Of a DNA stretch of 64,000 bases, positions 52,667-60,558 are shown piece after piece. The notes under the pieces are model-generated. The model did not search any database. It saw only the letters and a program-made list of their open reading frames with translations, and was not told the origin of the DNA. The position numbers and the translations under genes are program-made. The DNA comes from Ferrovum sp. JA12 (lineage in GTDB: Bacteria > Pseudomonadota > Gammaproteobacteria > Burkholderiales > Ferrovaceae). The first letter of the stretch is position 1. The number at the start of each line of letters is the position of its first letter. The DNA is taken from contig NZ_LJWX01000002.1 in the NCBI RefSeq assembly GCF_001431705.1, positions 186,001 through 250,000 on the forward strand, written 5' to 3'.

Positions 52667-54069
52667 TTTTGTTTTAAGTGGGAGAGCCTTTGACAGGCTG
52701 TCCCACGACAATATACAAAAATCTTATCACCCGTAATAGTTAAAGTTTGATATAAACTCGCCTGTTTTACAGGATCCATGCTCAGTAAAAAAGCGTTTTG
52801 CCAATCTTCTTTAGGTAACTCAATGAAATGATGAGGATACATTTTTCTATCAAGTTCATTCACAATATTAAGAGCCACAGAGCGTCCATCATGATTGTAA
52901 ATGGGTAAACCATGGGCAGTGCTTAATAGATTCTGTGCTACTTGCACATAGTTTAATCCCCTAATATGTTCCTGATAATAGGGATACAAGAAGAGTCCAA
53001 ACAGCCATTTTAATATTACCACTGTCAGTAACAGGCGCTTTACCCATAAAATGATGACAGGACTGGATTGCCATAACAGGTAGGCACAGATGAGGCCGAT
53101 CAGGGGATAAAGTCCAATTAAATAACGTATATGACTTTGAGGTGCGAGCCAGTAGGGGATGAGGTTAATCAATACCAATAGTAATAACTGCCGAACAAGC
53201 GGATGAATTGTTTGTCGTTGTCTGAATAACACAATCAGAGCCAAAGGGACCCATGGCGAGAGATTAAGAGCCGTGCTAAAGGGGAAAACAAGGATTTTCT
53301 TGAGATACTGCAACATAGATTCTGTGGCCAATACTTTTTGAAGTATATCGCTGAGCATAGAATGCCCCATGTTGTGATGAACACTAACAAAACTAAACCA
53401 AAAATACGCCATTAACACAGGCAAGGGAAGGCCCAGCGAAGTGAGAGGAGAGAAATGAAGACGTTTATCTTGGGTATTCCACGAGAAAACAATGAATGCT
53501 GAATACCAGATGGCAAAGGGTGTTAGAGATTTTGTTAAAAAAGCAGCACCTATTGATAGCGCACTCAAGATCATGAGGGCCCAGCTATTCTTTCTTATCG
53601 CAAAGTACATGACTGTTACGGCGGCCATGGTAAAGAAACCCATTAATGGGTCTGCGTAGGCAAGCCAGCCTCGATAAAAATACAAATCCCCGAGTGTGAG
53701 AGTAATAAGGGCTGACAACACAATAAATATTTTATCGTTAATCACTGTCCGCGCAAGAACTGCGGTGAGGGCTGCCATACCCAGTGTTGCAAAAAGGCTA
53801 ACTAGGCGGGCTGCCACAACAATATATTTGAAACCTGTTATCTGAGCCATCAATCCTATGGCCCAGACAATCATAGGAGGGCGATTATAGAACTCTCCAA
53901 AGGTGGTTTGATGCAGATAGTCTTGGCGTTGCCACATTTCCATGGCGCCAATCGTGTACACCCCTTCCTCGCCAACGATATAAAACCATAAAGGAGGCAG
54001 AAGACTGAGTAATATGAGCGTGCCAAGGATCCAAAAGTAGGAGGGTTGGTTTTTGCTAACAGACAGCAA
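52660..54069 (-). CDS. GT-C (family 39-like) glycosyltransferase
   Basis: A 469-residue membrane protein with about ten to eleven spans. The first periplasmic loop has GEEGVYTIGAMEMWQRQDYL and GEFYNRPPMIVWAIGLMAQI, the acidic loop plus xRPP pattern of ArnT/PMT-type enzymes that use polyprenyl-phosphate sugars. The C-terminal ~80 residues are soluble. The acceptor is unknown. A second GT-C gene lies at 57154. It is immediately downstream of the isocitrate dehydrogenase gene (1-bp gap), which is probably operon packing rather than a functional link. Confidence 0.75.
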   Translation of the reverse strand: MLSVSKNQPSYFWILGTLILLSLLPPLWFYIVGEEGVYTIGAMEMWQRQDYLHQTTFGEFYNRPPMIVWAIGLMAQITGFKYIVVAARLVSLFATLGMAALTAVLARTVINDKIFIVLSALITLTLGDLYFYRGWLAYADPLMGFFTMAAVTVMYFAIRKNSWALMILSALSIGAAFLTKSLTPFAIWYSAFIVFSWNTQDKRLHFSPLTSLGLPLPVLMAYFWFSFVSVHHNMGHSMLSDILQKVLATESMLQYLKKILVFPFSTALNLSPWVPLALIVLFRQRQTIHPLVRQLLLLVLINLIPYWLAPQSHIRYLIGLYPLIGLICAYLLWQSSPVIILWVKRLLLTVVILKWLFGLFLYPYYQEHIRGLNYVQVAQNLLSTAHGLPIYNHDGRSVALNIVNELDRKMYPHHFIELPKEDWQNAFLLSMDPVKQASLYQTLTITGDKIFVYCRGTACQRLSHLKQNY

Positions 54070-54070
54070 T

Positions 54071-55111
54071 TTAATGCTTTCCCTGTAAGCGGCTTAGTAG
54101 CGCTGCGGTAATCTCTTTAGTATTTGCATTGCCTCCTAAGTCCTTGCTGCGAATATGATCCACCACCAGCACATCGTGTATGGCTTGTCTAATTCTTTGG
54201 CCAAGATCGCTACGTTGAACATGGTCACACATCATAGCCGCGGCTGATAACAAAGCCATTGGGTTAGCAATACCTTGGCCGGCAATATCCGGTGCAGAGC
54301 CGTGCACTGCCTCAAAGATGGCGGCATGTTCTCCAATATTAGCGCCTGGTGCAAGCCCCAGGCCACCCACTAAACCGGCTATTTCATCTGACAGGATATC
54401 GCCAAATAAATTGGTGGTGAGGATCACGTCAAATTGAGAGGGATTCATGACGAGTTGCATGGCACAGGCGTCTACAATTTTCTCTTCCACTTGAATTTTA
54501 TTATCGTAATCTTTGGCAATCTCAAGAGCCGTTTCTAAAAAAATACCAGTGAGTGCTTTTAAAATATTGGCTTTATGTACTATCGTGATTTTTTTACGAT
54601 TATTTTTAACGGCATAATCAAAGGCATAGCGCGCAATTCTTCGACTTCCCGCGCGGGTGTTTACTCCCGAGGAGATGGCAGCACCATGGGGATCATTATC
54701 AATAGGAATGTAGTGGTCAAAGCCCACATATAATCCTTCGAGATTCTCGCGAATGAGAACGATGTCGACGTTATCATAGCGTCCGCCTGGCATTAATGTG
54801 CTGGCTGGACGCACATTAGCATAGAGTTTAAACTCTTCTCGTAAGCGCACATTAATTGAACGAAACCCTCCACCGACGGGGGTAGTCAAAGGGCCCTTCA
54901 GTGCTAAACCTGTTCGTCTGATACTGTTTAGTGTTGGCTCAGGAAGCGGGTCTAAGTGTTTATCCACTGCAGCCATCCCAGCAGTTTGTCTATCCCATTC
55001 AAAAGGGGCACCCATGGCATCTAGAATCAAGACAACGGATTCTACGATCTCAGGACCAATGCCATCCCCTGGGATGAGAGTGACAGGTATCAGTGTGTTC
55101 TTGGTATTCAT
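54071..55111 (-). CDS. icd: NAD-dependent isocitrate dehydrogenase
   Basis: A 346-residue decarboxylating dehydrogenase from the ATG at 55111, with AAGGGA upstream; 60 extra in-frame codons upstream have no coding character. It opens with VTLIPGDGIGPEIVESV. The substrate loop GGFRSINVRLREEFKLYANV has the Ser and Asn of isocitrate enzymes rather than isopropylmalate dehydrogenase. TNLFGDILSDEIAGLVGGLG and HGSAPDIAGQGIANP follow; the Asp-Ile pair after AP indicates NAD over NADP. It serves the citric acid cycle. Confidence 0.88.
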   Translation of the reverse strand: MNTKNTLIPVTLIPGDGIGPEIVESVVLILDAMGAPFEWDRQTAGMAAVDKHLDPLPEPTLNSIRRTGLALKGPLTTPVGGGFRSINVRLREEFKLYANVRPASTLMPGGRYDNVDIVLIRENLEGLYVGFDHYIPIDNDPHGAAISSGVNTRAGSRRIARYAFDYAVKNNRKKITIVHKANILKALTGIFLETALEIAKDYDNKIQVEEKIVDACAMQLVMNPSQFDVILTTNLFGDILSDEIAGLVGGLGLAPGANIGEHAAIFEAVHGSAPDIAGQGIANPMALLSAAAMMCDHVQRSDLGQRIRQAIHDVLVVDHIRSKDLGGNANTKEITAALLSRLQGKH

Positions 55112-55220
55112 GGCGTTAATCCCTTTTGGGTAAATTAATATGGCATAGTCAGTAAATGATTTTATATAGAGTCGCTTGGGATACTTGCATAGTATTATAA
55201 TGTGCATTGAATAAAAAAAC

Positions 55221-55248
55221 TTGCATCCCCTGAAAATTCCGGTATAGT
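55221..55248 (+). promoter_or_regulatory. Sigma-70-like promoter of the rhlE leader
   Basis: TTGCAT (55221-55226) and TATAGT (55243-55248) are separated by 16 bp. The -10 box matches the consensus in five of six positions and the -35 only in its first three. Transcription from about 55255 would give a leader of roughly 175 nt before the rhlE start. Confidence 0.5.
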
Positions 55249-55316
55249 ACGCACAAGTAACTAATTTACTTAAGTTGTCTCTGACCTCCACATTTCAACC
55301 ATCGAATTTCTGGTTT

Positions 55317-55352
55317 GCCGGTTAGTGACATTGACCGGCGGACATTTCCGCC
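55317..55352 (+). promoter_or_regulatory. Two mutually exclusive hairpins in the rhlE leader
   Basis: GCCGGT (55317-55322) pairs with ACCGGC (55334-55339). GGCGGA (55337-55342) pairs with TCCGCC (55347-55352) around a 4-nt loop. The two stems share bases 55337-55339, so only one can form at a time. A third small stem (GGAGA/TCTCC near 55379-55397) follows before the start codon. This layout is that of a riboswitch, thermosensor or autoregulatory leader; which one is not decided by sequence. Confidence 0.45.
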
Positions 55353-55428
55353 TATTATCTTGTGCTCTGATGAGATTCGGAGAGTTTTTTATTCTCCAAG
55401 AGTGCACTATTTATTTGGAAAAATAATT

Positions 55429-57150
55429 GTGAGCGACAAACAAACTGAAATAACTTTTAATGATTTACCCTTGGACGAGAATATTGTTCGTGCCGTGCAC
55501 GAGGCAGGGTATACCGTACCCACTCCTGTTCAGGCTCAATCTATCCCTGTATTGTTAAATGGCCAGGATTTATTGGTCACCTCCCGAACCGGTTCTGGTA
55601 AGACAGCTGCCTTTATGTTGCCGGCACTTCATAAATTGACTACCTCGCCTGGCGCAGGACGTGGTCCACGACTACTCGTGTTATCACCCACACGAGAACT
55701 GGCAAATCAAATTACTGAGGCCGCTAAAAAGTACGGTAAATACTTGAAACAAGTGCGTATTGTATCTATTTTAGGTGGGACTTCCTATCAAGTGCAAAAC
55801 CGTATGTTGTCTAAGCCCTATGAGATCTTAGTGGCTACCCCAGGACGACTTATTGATCAGATGAATCAGGGACGTATTGATTTATCAAAAGTCGAAATGC
55901 TGGTACTTGATGAAGCGGACCGCATGCTAGATATGGGTTTTATTGATGATGTAGAGAGAATTGCCAGTGCTATTCCTGAGGGTCGTCAGACATTATTGTT
56001 CTCTGCCACCATGGACCGTGAGATTCTACGTTTGGCCAATCAGTTGCTAAAGGACCCTGTGCGCATTGAAGCCACTGAGTTACATGCATCTCATGAGAAT
56101 ATTGAGCAGCGTTTACATTATGTGGATGATCTGGCGCATAAAAATCGTCTGCTCGCACATTTACTGACCGATACGGCTGTCAATCAAGCTATCGTGTTCA
56201 CTGCCACCAAGCGTGACGCTGATCTTGTGGCCAGTGATTTGGCGGGTATGGGTCATCAAGCGGCTGCTTTACATGGTGATATGAATCAAGGTGCCCGTAA
56301 CCGTACCTTAGATGGCTTAAGACGAGGCCGTTTCCGTGTATTGGTTGCCACTGATGTCGCCGCAAGGGGTATTGATGTACCAGGCATTTCACATGTGATT
56401 AATTATGATTTACCTAAAATGGCTGAGGATTATGTACACCGAATTGGTAGAACCGGTCGTGCAGGAAATAAAGGCACAGCCATTTCCCTTGCTGGCAGTC
56501 GTGATTTAATGCATCTTAAAAAAATCGAACGTTTTACGGGACAATCCATTAATGTACACAGCGTTCCAGGCTATGAGCCAAAACGTCCAATTAAAGCATC
56601 AAAACCCAGTTCCCAAGGTGGTCAACGTCATGGTCGAGGAGCACCAGGTAATGGCGGTGGACGCACTTTCAGTGCGAACAGAAGCGATTTCCAGCAACGC
56701 AACAGCAATCCACAAAAAAAACGTTTCGAGGGCGGACAGCCTACCTTCTTGCAAGATGAGCGCCCACGTTTTGATGGCGAACGCCCACGCTTTGATGGCG
56801 AACGTCCCCGTTTTGATAGCGCTCGCCCCCGTGCTGATGGCTTACGTGTTCGCACGGATGCTCCTCGCAGTAGACCAGATGGGGCAAGGGGTAGAACCGA
56901 TGCCCCTCGTCATCGCAGTGATGTGATTGCGCCACGTACACGCACTGAGGGTGCTACGGTGAGAGCCGATGGGACGCGTACCTTGGGTGAGGTGGGAAGA
57001 CGAAAAAAATCAGCCTTTGGTGAGCAAACACCATTGCATACTCAATCACGTTTTTTCCCTGATGGCCCATCTAGGTCCCATGACACGTTCACTAAACGTG
57101 CCCGTCCCCAGAACCCAAGTCAAGGACGTAAGCGTTGGGGTGATTCCTAA
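55429..57150 (+). CDS. rhlE: DEAD-box RNA helicase, RhlE type
   Basis: A 573-residue helicase starting at GTG (SDKQTEITFNDLPLDENIV follows). An in-frame ATG-less extension upstream covers the structured leader and is not coding. Motifs in order: Q motif PTPVQAQSIP, motif I TSRTGSGKT, Ia PTRELANQ, II VLDEADRMLDMGF, III SATM, V TDVAARGIDVPG and VI HRIGRTGRAG. The C-terminal ~170 residues are basic and repetitive, with 7-residue units (ERPRFDG and variants) encoded by four near-identical 21-bp repeats at 56758-56841 and degenerate copies after. It probably remodels ribosomal or messenger RNA. Confidence 0.93.
   Translation: MSDKQTEITFNDLPLDENIVRAVHEAGYTVPTPVQAQSIPVLLNGQDLLVTSRTGSGKTAAFMLPALHKLTTSPGAGRGPRLLVLSPTRELANQITEAAKKYGKYLKQVRIVSILGGTSYQVQNRMLSKPYEILVATPGRLIDQMNQGRIDLSKVEMLVLDEADRMLDMGFIDDVERIASAIPEGRQTLLFSATMDREILRLANQLLKDPVRIEATELHASHENIEQRLHYVDDLAHKNRLLAHLLTDTAVNQAIVFTATKRDADLVASDLAGMGHQAAALHGDMNQGARNRTLDGLRRGRFRVLVATDVAARGIDVPGISHVINYDLPKMAEDYVHRIGRTGRAGNKGTAISLAGSRDLMHLKKIERFTGQSINVHSVPGYEPKRPIKASKPSSQGGQRHGRGAPGNGGGRTFSANRSDFQQRNSNPQKKRFEGGQPTFLQDERPRFDGERPRFDGERPRFDSARPRADGLRVRTDAPRSRPDGARGRTDAPRHRSDVIAPRTRTEGATVRADGTRTLGEVGRRKKSAFGEQTPLHTQSRFFPDGPSRSHDTFTKRARPQNPSQGRKRWGDS
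56758..56841 (+). repeat. Four tandem 21-bp repeats encoding ERPRFDG units
   Basis: The unit GAGCGCCCACGTTTTGATGG plus C recurs at 56758, 56779, 56800 and 56821, giving ERPRFDG, ERPRFDG, ERPRFDS and ARPRADG. Degenerate seven-residue copies (LRVRTDA, PRSRPDG, ARGRTDA, PRHRSDV) continue downstream. Such tails in DEAD-box helicases bind RNA without specificity. The copy number may vary between strains. Confidence 0.85.
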
Positions 57151-57153
57151 TCT

Positions 57154-58728
57154 ATGGCGTTAGAGTCAACTAATTTGACAATAAACACCCCTCGAGTGAT
57201 AGCTTTGCGGGGTGTTTTTTTATTATTGATTCTCATCGTTACTTGGTTTGCCATGACTCGTTTGCCCTTGTTTGACGAGGATGAGGGGGAATATGCGGAG
57301 GTTGCCGTTGAAATGGCCAAGAGTCATGACTATATTACTCCCACTCTGAATGGCACACCTTTTTATGAAAAGCCTATATTGGCTTTTTGGTTAGAAGCTC
57401 CTTTGGTTGAAGTGTTCGGAACTCAACCTTGGGTCTTTCGATTACCCTCTGAACTAGCCTGCTTAATATGGTTATGGCTGATCATGACTTTTGCGAAAGA
57501 GTATCTTAATACGGACACAGGGCGTCTTGCCCAATTGTTTTGTGCTTCTTCCTTAGGTGTGGTTGTGTCGGCTCAGGCGGCGGCCATGGATGGGGTGTTG
57601 AGCGCTGTCATTGCGGCGGGATTATTTGATATTTATCGATACTTTAAGACAGCCGGACAGTCATATGTCATTCGCGTATATCTGTGGATGGCCCTGGGCT
57701 TTTTGGCCAAGGGACCCATTGCTGTTGCCATTCCTTTAATAGCTAGTGCTGTTTTCTTTGCCATGGAAAAAAAATGGGCTCTATGGTTTAGGGCTATTTT
57801 CTATGTGCCCGCTTGGATTGTTTTTTTACTGATTACGCTACCCTGGTATGTGATGCAGTACCATTTAATGGGACAAGCCTTTATTGATTATTTTCTGTTA
57901 CGTGAAAATCTAGGGCGACTGGTGGGCGGTCTTCAAGGGCATACGGGACATTGGTGGTATTATCTTCCTGTCTTACTCTTTATTGCGCTACCTCATACCG
58001 CGCTGTTATTTCATGGTGTCTGGCAGGGATTCGTCAACAGAAAGAAAGATCCGGTATTGCGTTTTTTACTCATCTGGTTTGCGACAGTGTTTGTGGTATT
58101 TAGTATTGCGCAAACTAAATTACCCCATTATTTGCTCATTGGTTTAACGCCTCTTTTCTTGCTCATGGGGCTCTATCATGGTTCCTTGAAAGCTCGATGG
58201 TGGTGGATAGTACTAGGTATTGAGTGGATAGTAATGGCCATACTCCCCAATAGGTTAGCCATTATGCACAGCGAGGGACACTCTGTTTATGTGAGTGCCC
58301 TGTTATCCAGAATCACAGAAGTGATAGCGCAGGGCTATTACTCTCATTTATTGTTGATGGTGATCACTACTCTTTTGCTGGCTGGTTTATTGCGTTATCA
58401 ACTGAAGGTAACAATGGCAGAGACAACCCGTTTGTCGGTGATGTTCGGCAGTCACCTACTTTTGCTATACTTACTCCTGCCTGCTGTGGCAAACCTTCAA
58501 GAGCAGCCCGTTATTGATCTGGCACGTTACGCTAAGAAGTTAAACGAGGGGGTGGTGGCAGATAACCGAATGCCAAGCTTTGCCGTGCTATTAGGACAGC
58601 CAACACAAAATCGTCATGCAAAACCTGGTGAACTGGTATTTTTACGCGTGGATCAGTTAATGGACTATCCGCACCATCAGATACTGCAACAAGAAGGCGG
58701 ATTAGTTTTATTAAGAGTCGATCGATAA
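57154..58728 (+). CDS. ArnT/PMT-type glycosyltransferase (GT39-like)
   Basis: A 524-residue membrane protein with about twelve spans. The first span (ALRGVFLLLILIVTWFAMTR) is followed by LPLFDEDEGEYAEVAVEMAK, whose acidic pair is the catalytic signature of the ArnT/PMT fold, and by GTPFYEKPILAFWLEA. LGFLAKGPIAVAIPLI is a further family motif. It should transfer a sugar from a polyprenyl carrier to a lipid or protein in the periplasm. It begins 3 bp after rhlE, and a strong terminator-like hairpin covers its codons ~10-23. A PAP2 phosphatase follows, a pairing seen in lipid A or carrier-lipid modification. Confidence 0.82.
   Translation: MALESTNLTINTPRVIALRGVFLLLILIVTWFAMTRLPLFDEDEGEYAEVAVEMAKSHDYITPTLNGTPFYEKPILAFWLEAPLVEVFGTQPWVFRLPSELACLIWLWLIMTFAKEYLNTDTGRLAQLFCASSLGVVVSAQAAAMDGVLSAVIAAGLFDIYRYFKTAGQSYVIRVYLWMALGFLAKGPIAVAIPLIASAVFFAMEKKWALWFRAIFYVPAWIVFLLITLPWYVMQYHLMGQAFIDYFLLRENLGRLVGGLQGHTGHWWYYLPVLLFIALPHTALLFHGVWQGFVNRKKDPVLRFLLIWFATVFVVFSIAQTKLPHYLLIGLTPLFLLMGLYHGSLKARWWWIVLGIEWIVMAILPNRLAIMHSEGHSVYVSALLSRITEVIAQGYYSHLLLMVITTLLLAGLLRYQLKVTMAETTRLSVMFGSHLLLLYLLLPAVANLQEQPVIDLARYAKKLNEGVVADNRMPSFAVLLGQPTQNRHAKPGELVFLRVDQLMDYPHHQILQQEGGLVLLRVDR
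57183..57220 (+). terminator. Strong intrinsic terminator inside the glycosyltransferase 5' end
   Basis: AAACACCCC (57183-57191) and GGGGTGTTT (57209-57217) make a perfect 9-bp stem with a 17-nt loop and run into a T tract. It would end the rhlE message 35 bp after its stop. It lies within the first codons of the next gene, which needs those codons for its first membrane span. It could therefore act as an attenuator for the glycosyltransferase. Confidence 0.75.
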
Positions 58729-58729
58729 T

Positions 58730-59512
58730 ATGCATCAGTATGTCTTAAAAAATAATAACACTCTGATATGGATACCCTTTATTGTGGCGGTTGTGCTGTT
58801 AGGACTAATTATGTCCGCAGGCCTTAATCGGGAGATATTTCTGATTATCCATCATGCCTTAAGAGATCATAGCCCAGATATCCTCTGGGAAACCTTGACT
58901 TTTATTGGGGATGCTGGCGTTACTCCATTAATCATGATCGTTTTTATCAAAAAACGTCCTGATTTGATATGGGCAACTTGTTGGGCTAGTCTAATGGCTT
59001 ATTTTGTTTCCCATGGACTCAAACCCACCGTTAACGAGTTGCGTCCCCCTGCTGTATTGGAGCATTTGGACGTGCTGGGGCCTATTTTAAAATATAGCTC
59101 CTTTCCTTCGGGTCATGCTACAACAATTTTTACTCTGGTGGGGTTGCTGACCTTGGGTGTTCCTACCTCTTTTAGGATCAGTGCACTAATTTGGCTGCTG
59201 GGTATTTTAGTGGCACTCTCGCGTATTGCTGTGGGCGTTCATTGGCCTATTGATATATTAGCGGGCTTGTTCATAGGGTGGGGGAGTGCTTTAGTTGGTT
59301 TATGGCTAGCCTATTATTCCCTTAAGAATAAAAACAATAGTTACTATTGGGTTCCTCAATTCATGTTTCTAGTATTAATTGTTGTTAATCTTTTTGGGCA
59401 ACCCTATGGTTTTCAAGAACTGTGGTTGTTACAAAAAGTCATCGCTGTGGGAGCGGGGATATTATGGTTTAGTCAAACTATGGGTTGGTATCGACAAGCT
59501 AAACGCCCATAG
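58730..59512 (+). CDS. PAP2-family membrane phosphatase
   Basis: A 260-residue membrane protein with about six to seven spans. All three PAP2 motifs are present: KX6RP (K98 to P106), PSGH (126-129) and SRX5HX3D (S164, R165, H171, D175). Such enzymes remove phosphate from lipid carriers or lipid A. It starts one base after the ArnT-like gene, so the two probably work on the same envelope lipid. The C-terminal two spans extend beyond the minimal PAP2 core. Confidence 0.88.
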   Translation: MHQYVLKNNNTLIWIPFIVAVVLLGLIMSAGLNREIFLIIHHALRDHSPDILWETLTFIGDAGVTPLIMIVFIKKRPDLIWATCWASLMAYFVSHGLKPTVNELRPPAVLEHLDVLGPILKYSSFPSGHATTIFTLVGLLTLGVPTSFRISALIWLLGILVALSRIAVGVHWPIDILAGLFIGWGSALVGLWLAYYSLKNKNNSYYWVPQFMFLVLIVVNLFGQPYGFQELWLLQKVIAVGAGILWFSQTMGWYRQAKRP

Positions 59513-59793
59513 TGTGATACAAATTTCCTAAAATATTATCAGCGCTCAATAGACATACCCGTTTGTCTCGTTTATCTCGCGGGTAGTGACGCCCAGCAGA
59601 CTAGCGGCAACTTGTTGACGGATTTTGCCCACTGTGAACAGATAGAGCATCTGGGCCCATGACTCTTTTTTAACTCAATGACGTATTGATTTTCTATATG
59701 TTTGTGACTGTTTGAAAGAGGAGAGAGTTGAATCATCAGCGTCGGGAGGAACCGGACATGACTACTTTGTGTTAACAAAATTTCCTATAAGTA
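59513..59793. other. Gene-free stretch before tRNA-Glu
   Basis: No credible gene is visible. On the minus strand around 59560-59660 a short frame reads GKIRQQVAASLLGVTTREIN. It resembles the helix-turn-helix of some transposases, and a stop follows soon after it. It may be a relic of a mobile element but is too short to assign. The tRNA-Glu promoter begins at 59794. Confidence 0.3.
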
Positions 59794-59823
59794 TTGGCAA
59801 CTTATCCTTTATTAAGTTATACT
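59794..59823 (+). promoter_or_regulatory. Promoter of tRNA-Glu
   Basis: TTGGCA (59794-59799) and TATACT (59818-59823) are separated by 18 bp. The -35 matches TTGACA in five of six bases and the -10 matches TATAAT in five of six. It is about 45 bp upstream of the mature tRNA, a usual distance. Confidence 0.65.
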
Positions 59824-59867
59824 AGCAGGCTTATGAGTTTTGGAATTCCTCTGGTTCCAAAAGCACT

Positions 59868-59943
59868 GTCCCCATCGTCTAGAGGCCTAGGACATCGCCC
59901 TTTCACGGCGGTAACCGGGGTTCGAATCCCCGTGGGGACGCCA
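59868..59943 (+). tRNA. tRNA-Glu (UUC)
   Basis: A complete 76-nt cloverleaf. The acceptor stem pairs GTCCCCA with TGGGGAC and CCA is encoded. The D arm is GTCT/GGAC, the anticodon loop is CTTTCAC with anticodon TTC, and the T arm contains GGTTCGAATCC. It is preceded by a good promoter. A decayed TnpB relic begins about 260 bp downstream, consistent with tRNA genes as landing places for mobile DNA. Confidence 0.97.
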
Positions 59944-60203
59944 TGCTAATCGTGGCGTTTGGTTGCGTAATAAAAAGATTTCCTCACTTAAAGAGAATGG
60001 CATTTGCTAGGACGGAATGTCACTTCACTTTACTGAGACCAAGTATTTTTCTGGTTTATTTATGAAATTCCTCTCTTTCTGGACGCCCATAGATCTCTTG
60101 GCTCTTCTTCAATTATAGAGGGAGGTAATCATGAGATGTGGTTCACTACTCTCTTCAACATGCAGACAAAACTACTATTCCTTAATATTATTTGACTGAT
60201 CTA
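59944..60203. other. Gene-free stretch between tRNA-Glu and the TnpB relic
   Basis: About 260 bp with no open frame of note on either strand. I see no terminator with a clear T tract and no direct copy of the tRNA 3' end. Confidence 0.4.
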
Positions 60204-60428
60204 GCTTGCGGCCATGTCTCGGCAGATAATCGCCAGACATAATAAGTCAAGTTTGGCTGGGTAGATTGAGGCTATGGGAGGTAACACTGATGTGGACGGT
60301 GCTAACAATATTGTAGAGCGAGGCCGTTGCGTGAAACGGTAATCTACTAGGGCGGGGACTCCACAGGAGCTTGACCTTGTGTAGCGTGGTAGGCATCTGT
60401 GGTCTTTAGGCCGGGGGGAAATGTTAAG
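60204..60428 (+). pseudogene. Decayed 3' end of a TnpB (IS605/IS1341-type) gene
   Basis: Pieces of the conserved TnpB C-terminus appear in order but in broken frames. ACGHVSADNRQT (60204-60239) is the zinc-ribbon start, followed by two stop codons. KFGWVD-stop-GY (60249 on) aligns with the second Cys pair, with one Cys now Trp and one a stop. NTDVDGANNIVERGR follows after a frameshift, and SVVFRPGGNVK (60396-60428) matches the usual VFRPGEDVN end. The 3' end of tnpB normally also encodes its guide RNA. It is dead as a nuclease gene. Confidence 0.7.
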
Positions 60429-60558
60429 AATAAGATATCTCACCTGGATTGTATTGGTGAATTCAATTTATACATTGAGTCTAAAGCGGGATAGATAATG
60501 CAAACTTTTGTGTTTAAAGTTAATATCAATCCTATTTGATTACTATTAATTAAACTCT

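Noticed and set aside
54071..55111. Isopropylmalate or homoisocitrate dehydrogenase
   Set aside because: The substrate loop SINVRLREEF and the absence of leucine-pathway neighbours favour isocitrate.
55112..55291. 60-codon N-terminal extension of isocitrate dehydrogenase
   Set aside because: The extension has no family counterpart. The ATG at 55111 has a good ribosome site directly before the conserved start.
55315..55428. N-terminal extension of the helicase from 55315
   Set aside because: The stretch lies in the structured leader, has no homology to helicases, and a GTG with a ribosome site starts the conserved protein at 55429.
59572..59778. Minus-strand open frame of 68 codons upstream of tRNA-Glu
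   Set aside because: No ribosome site, no recognisable motif; another frame of the same strand carries the only suggestive (HTH-like) peptide.
60201..60443. Minus-strand open frame of 80 codons
   Set aside because: It is antisense to the recognisable TnpB relic. Its product has no motif and an odd composition.
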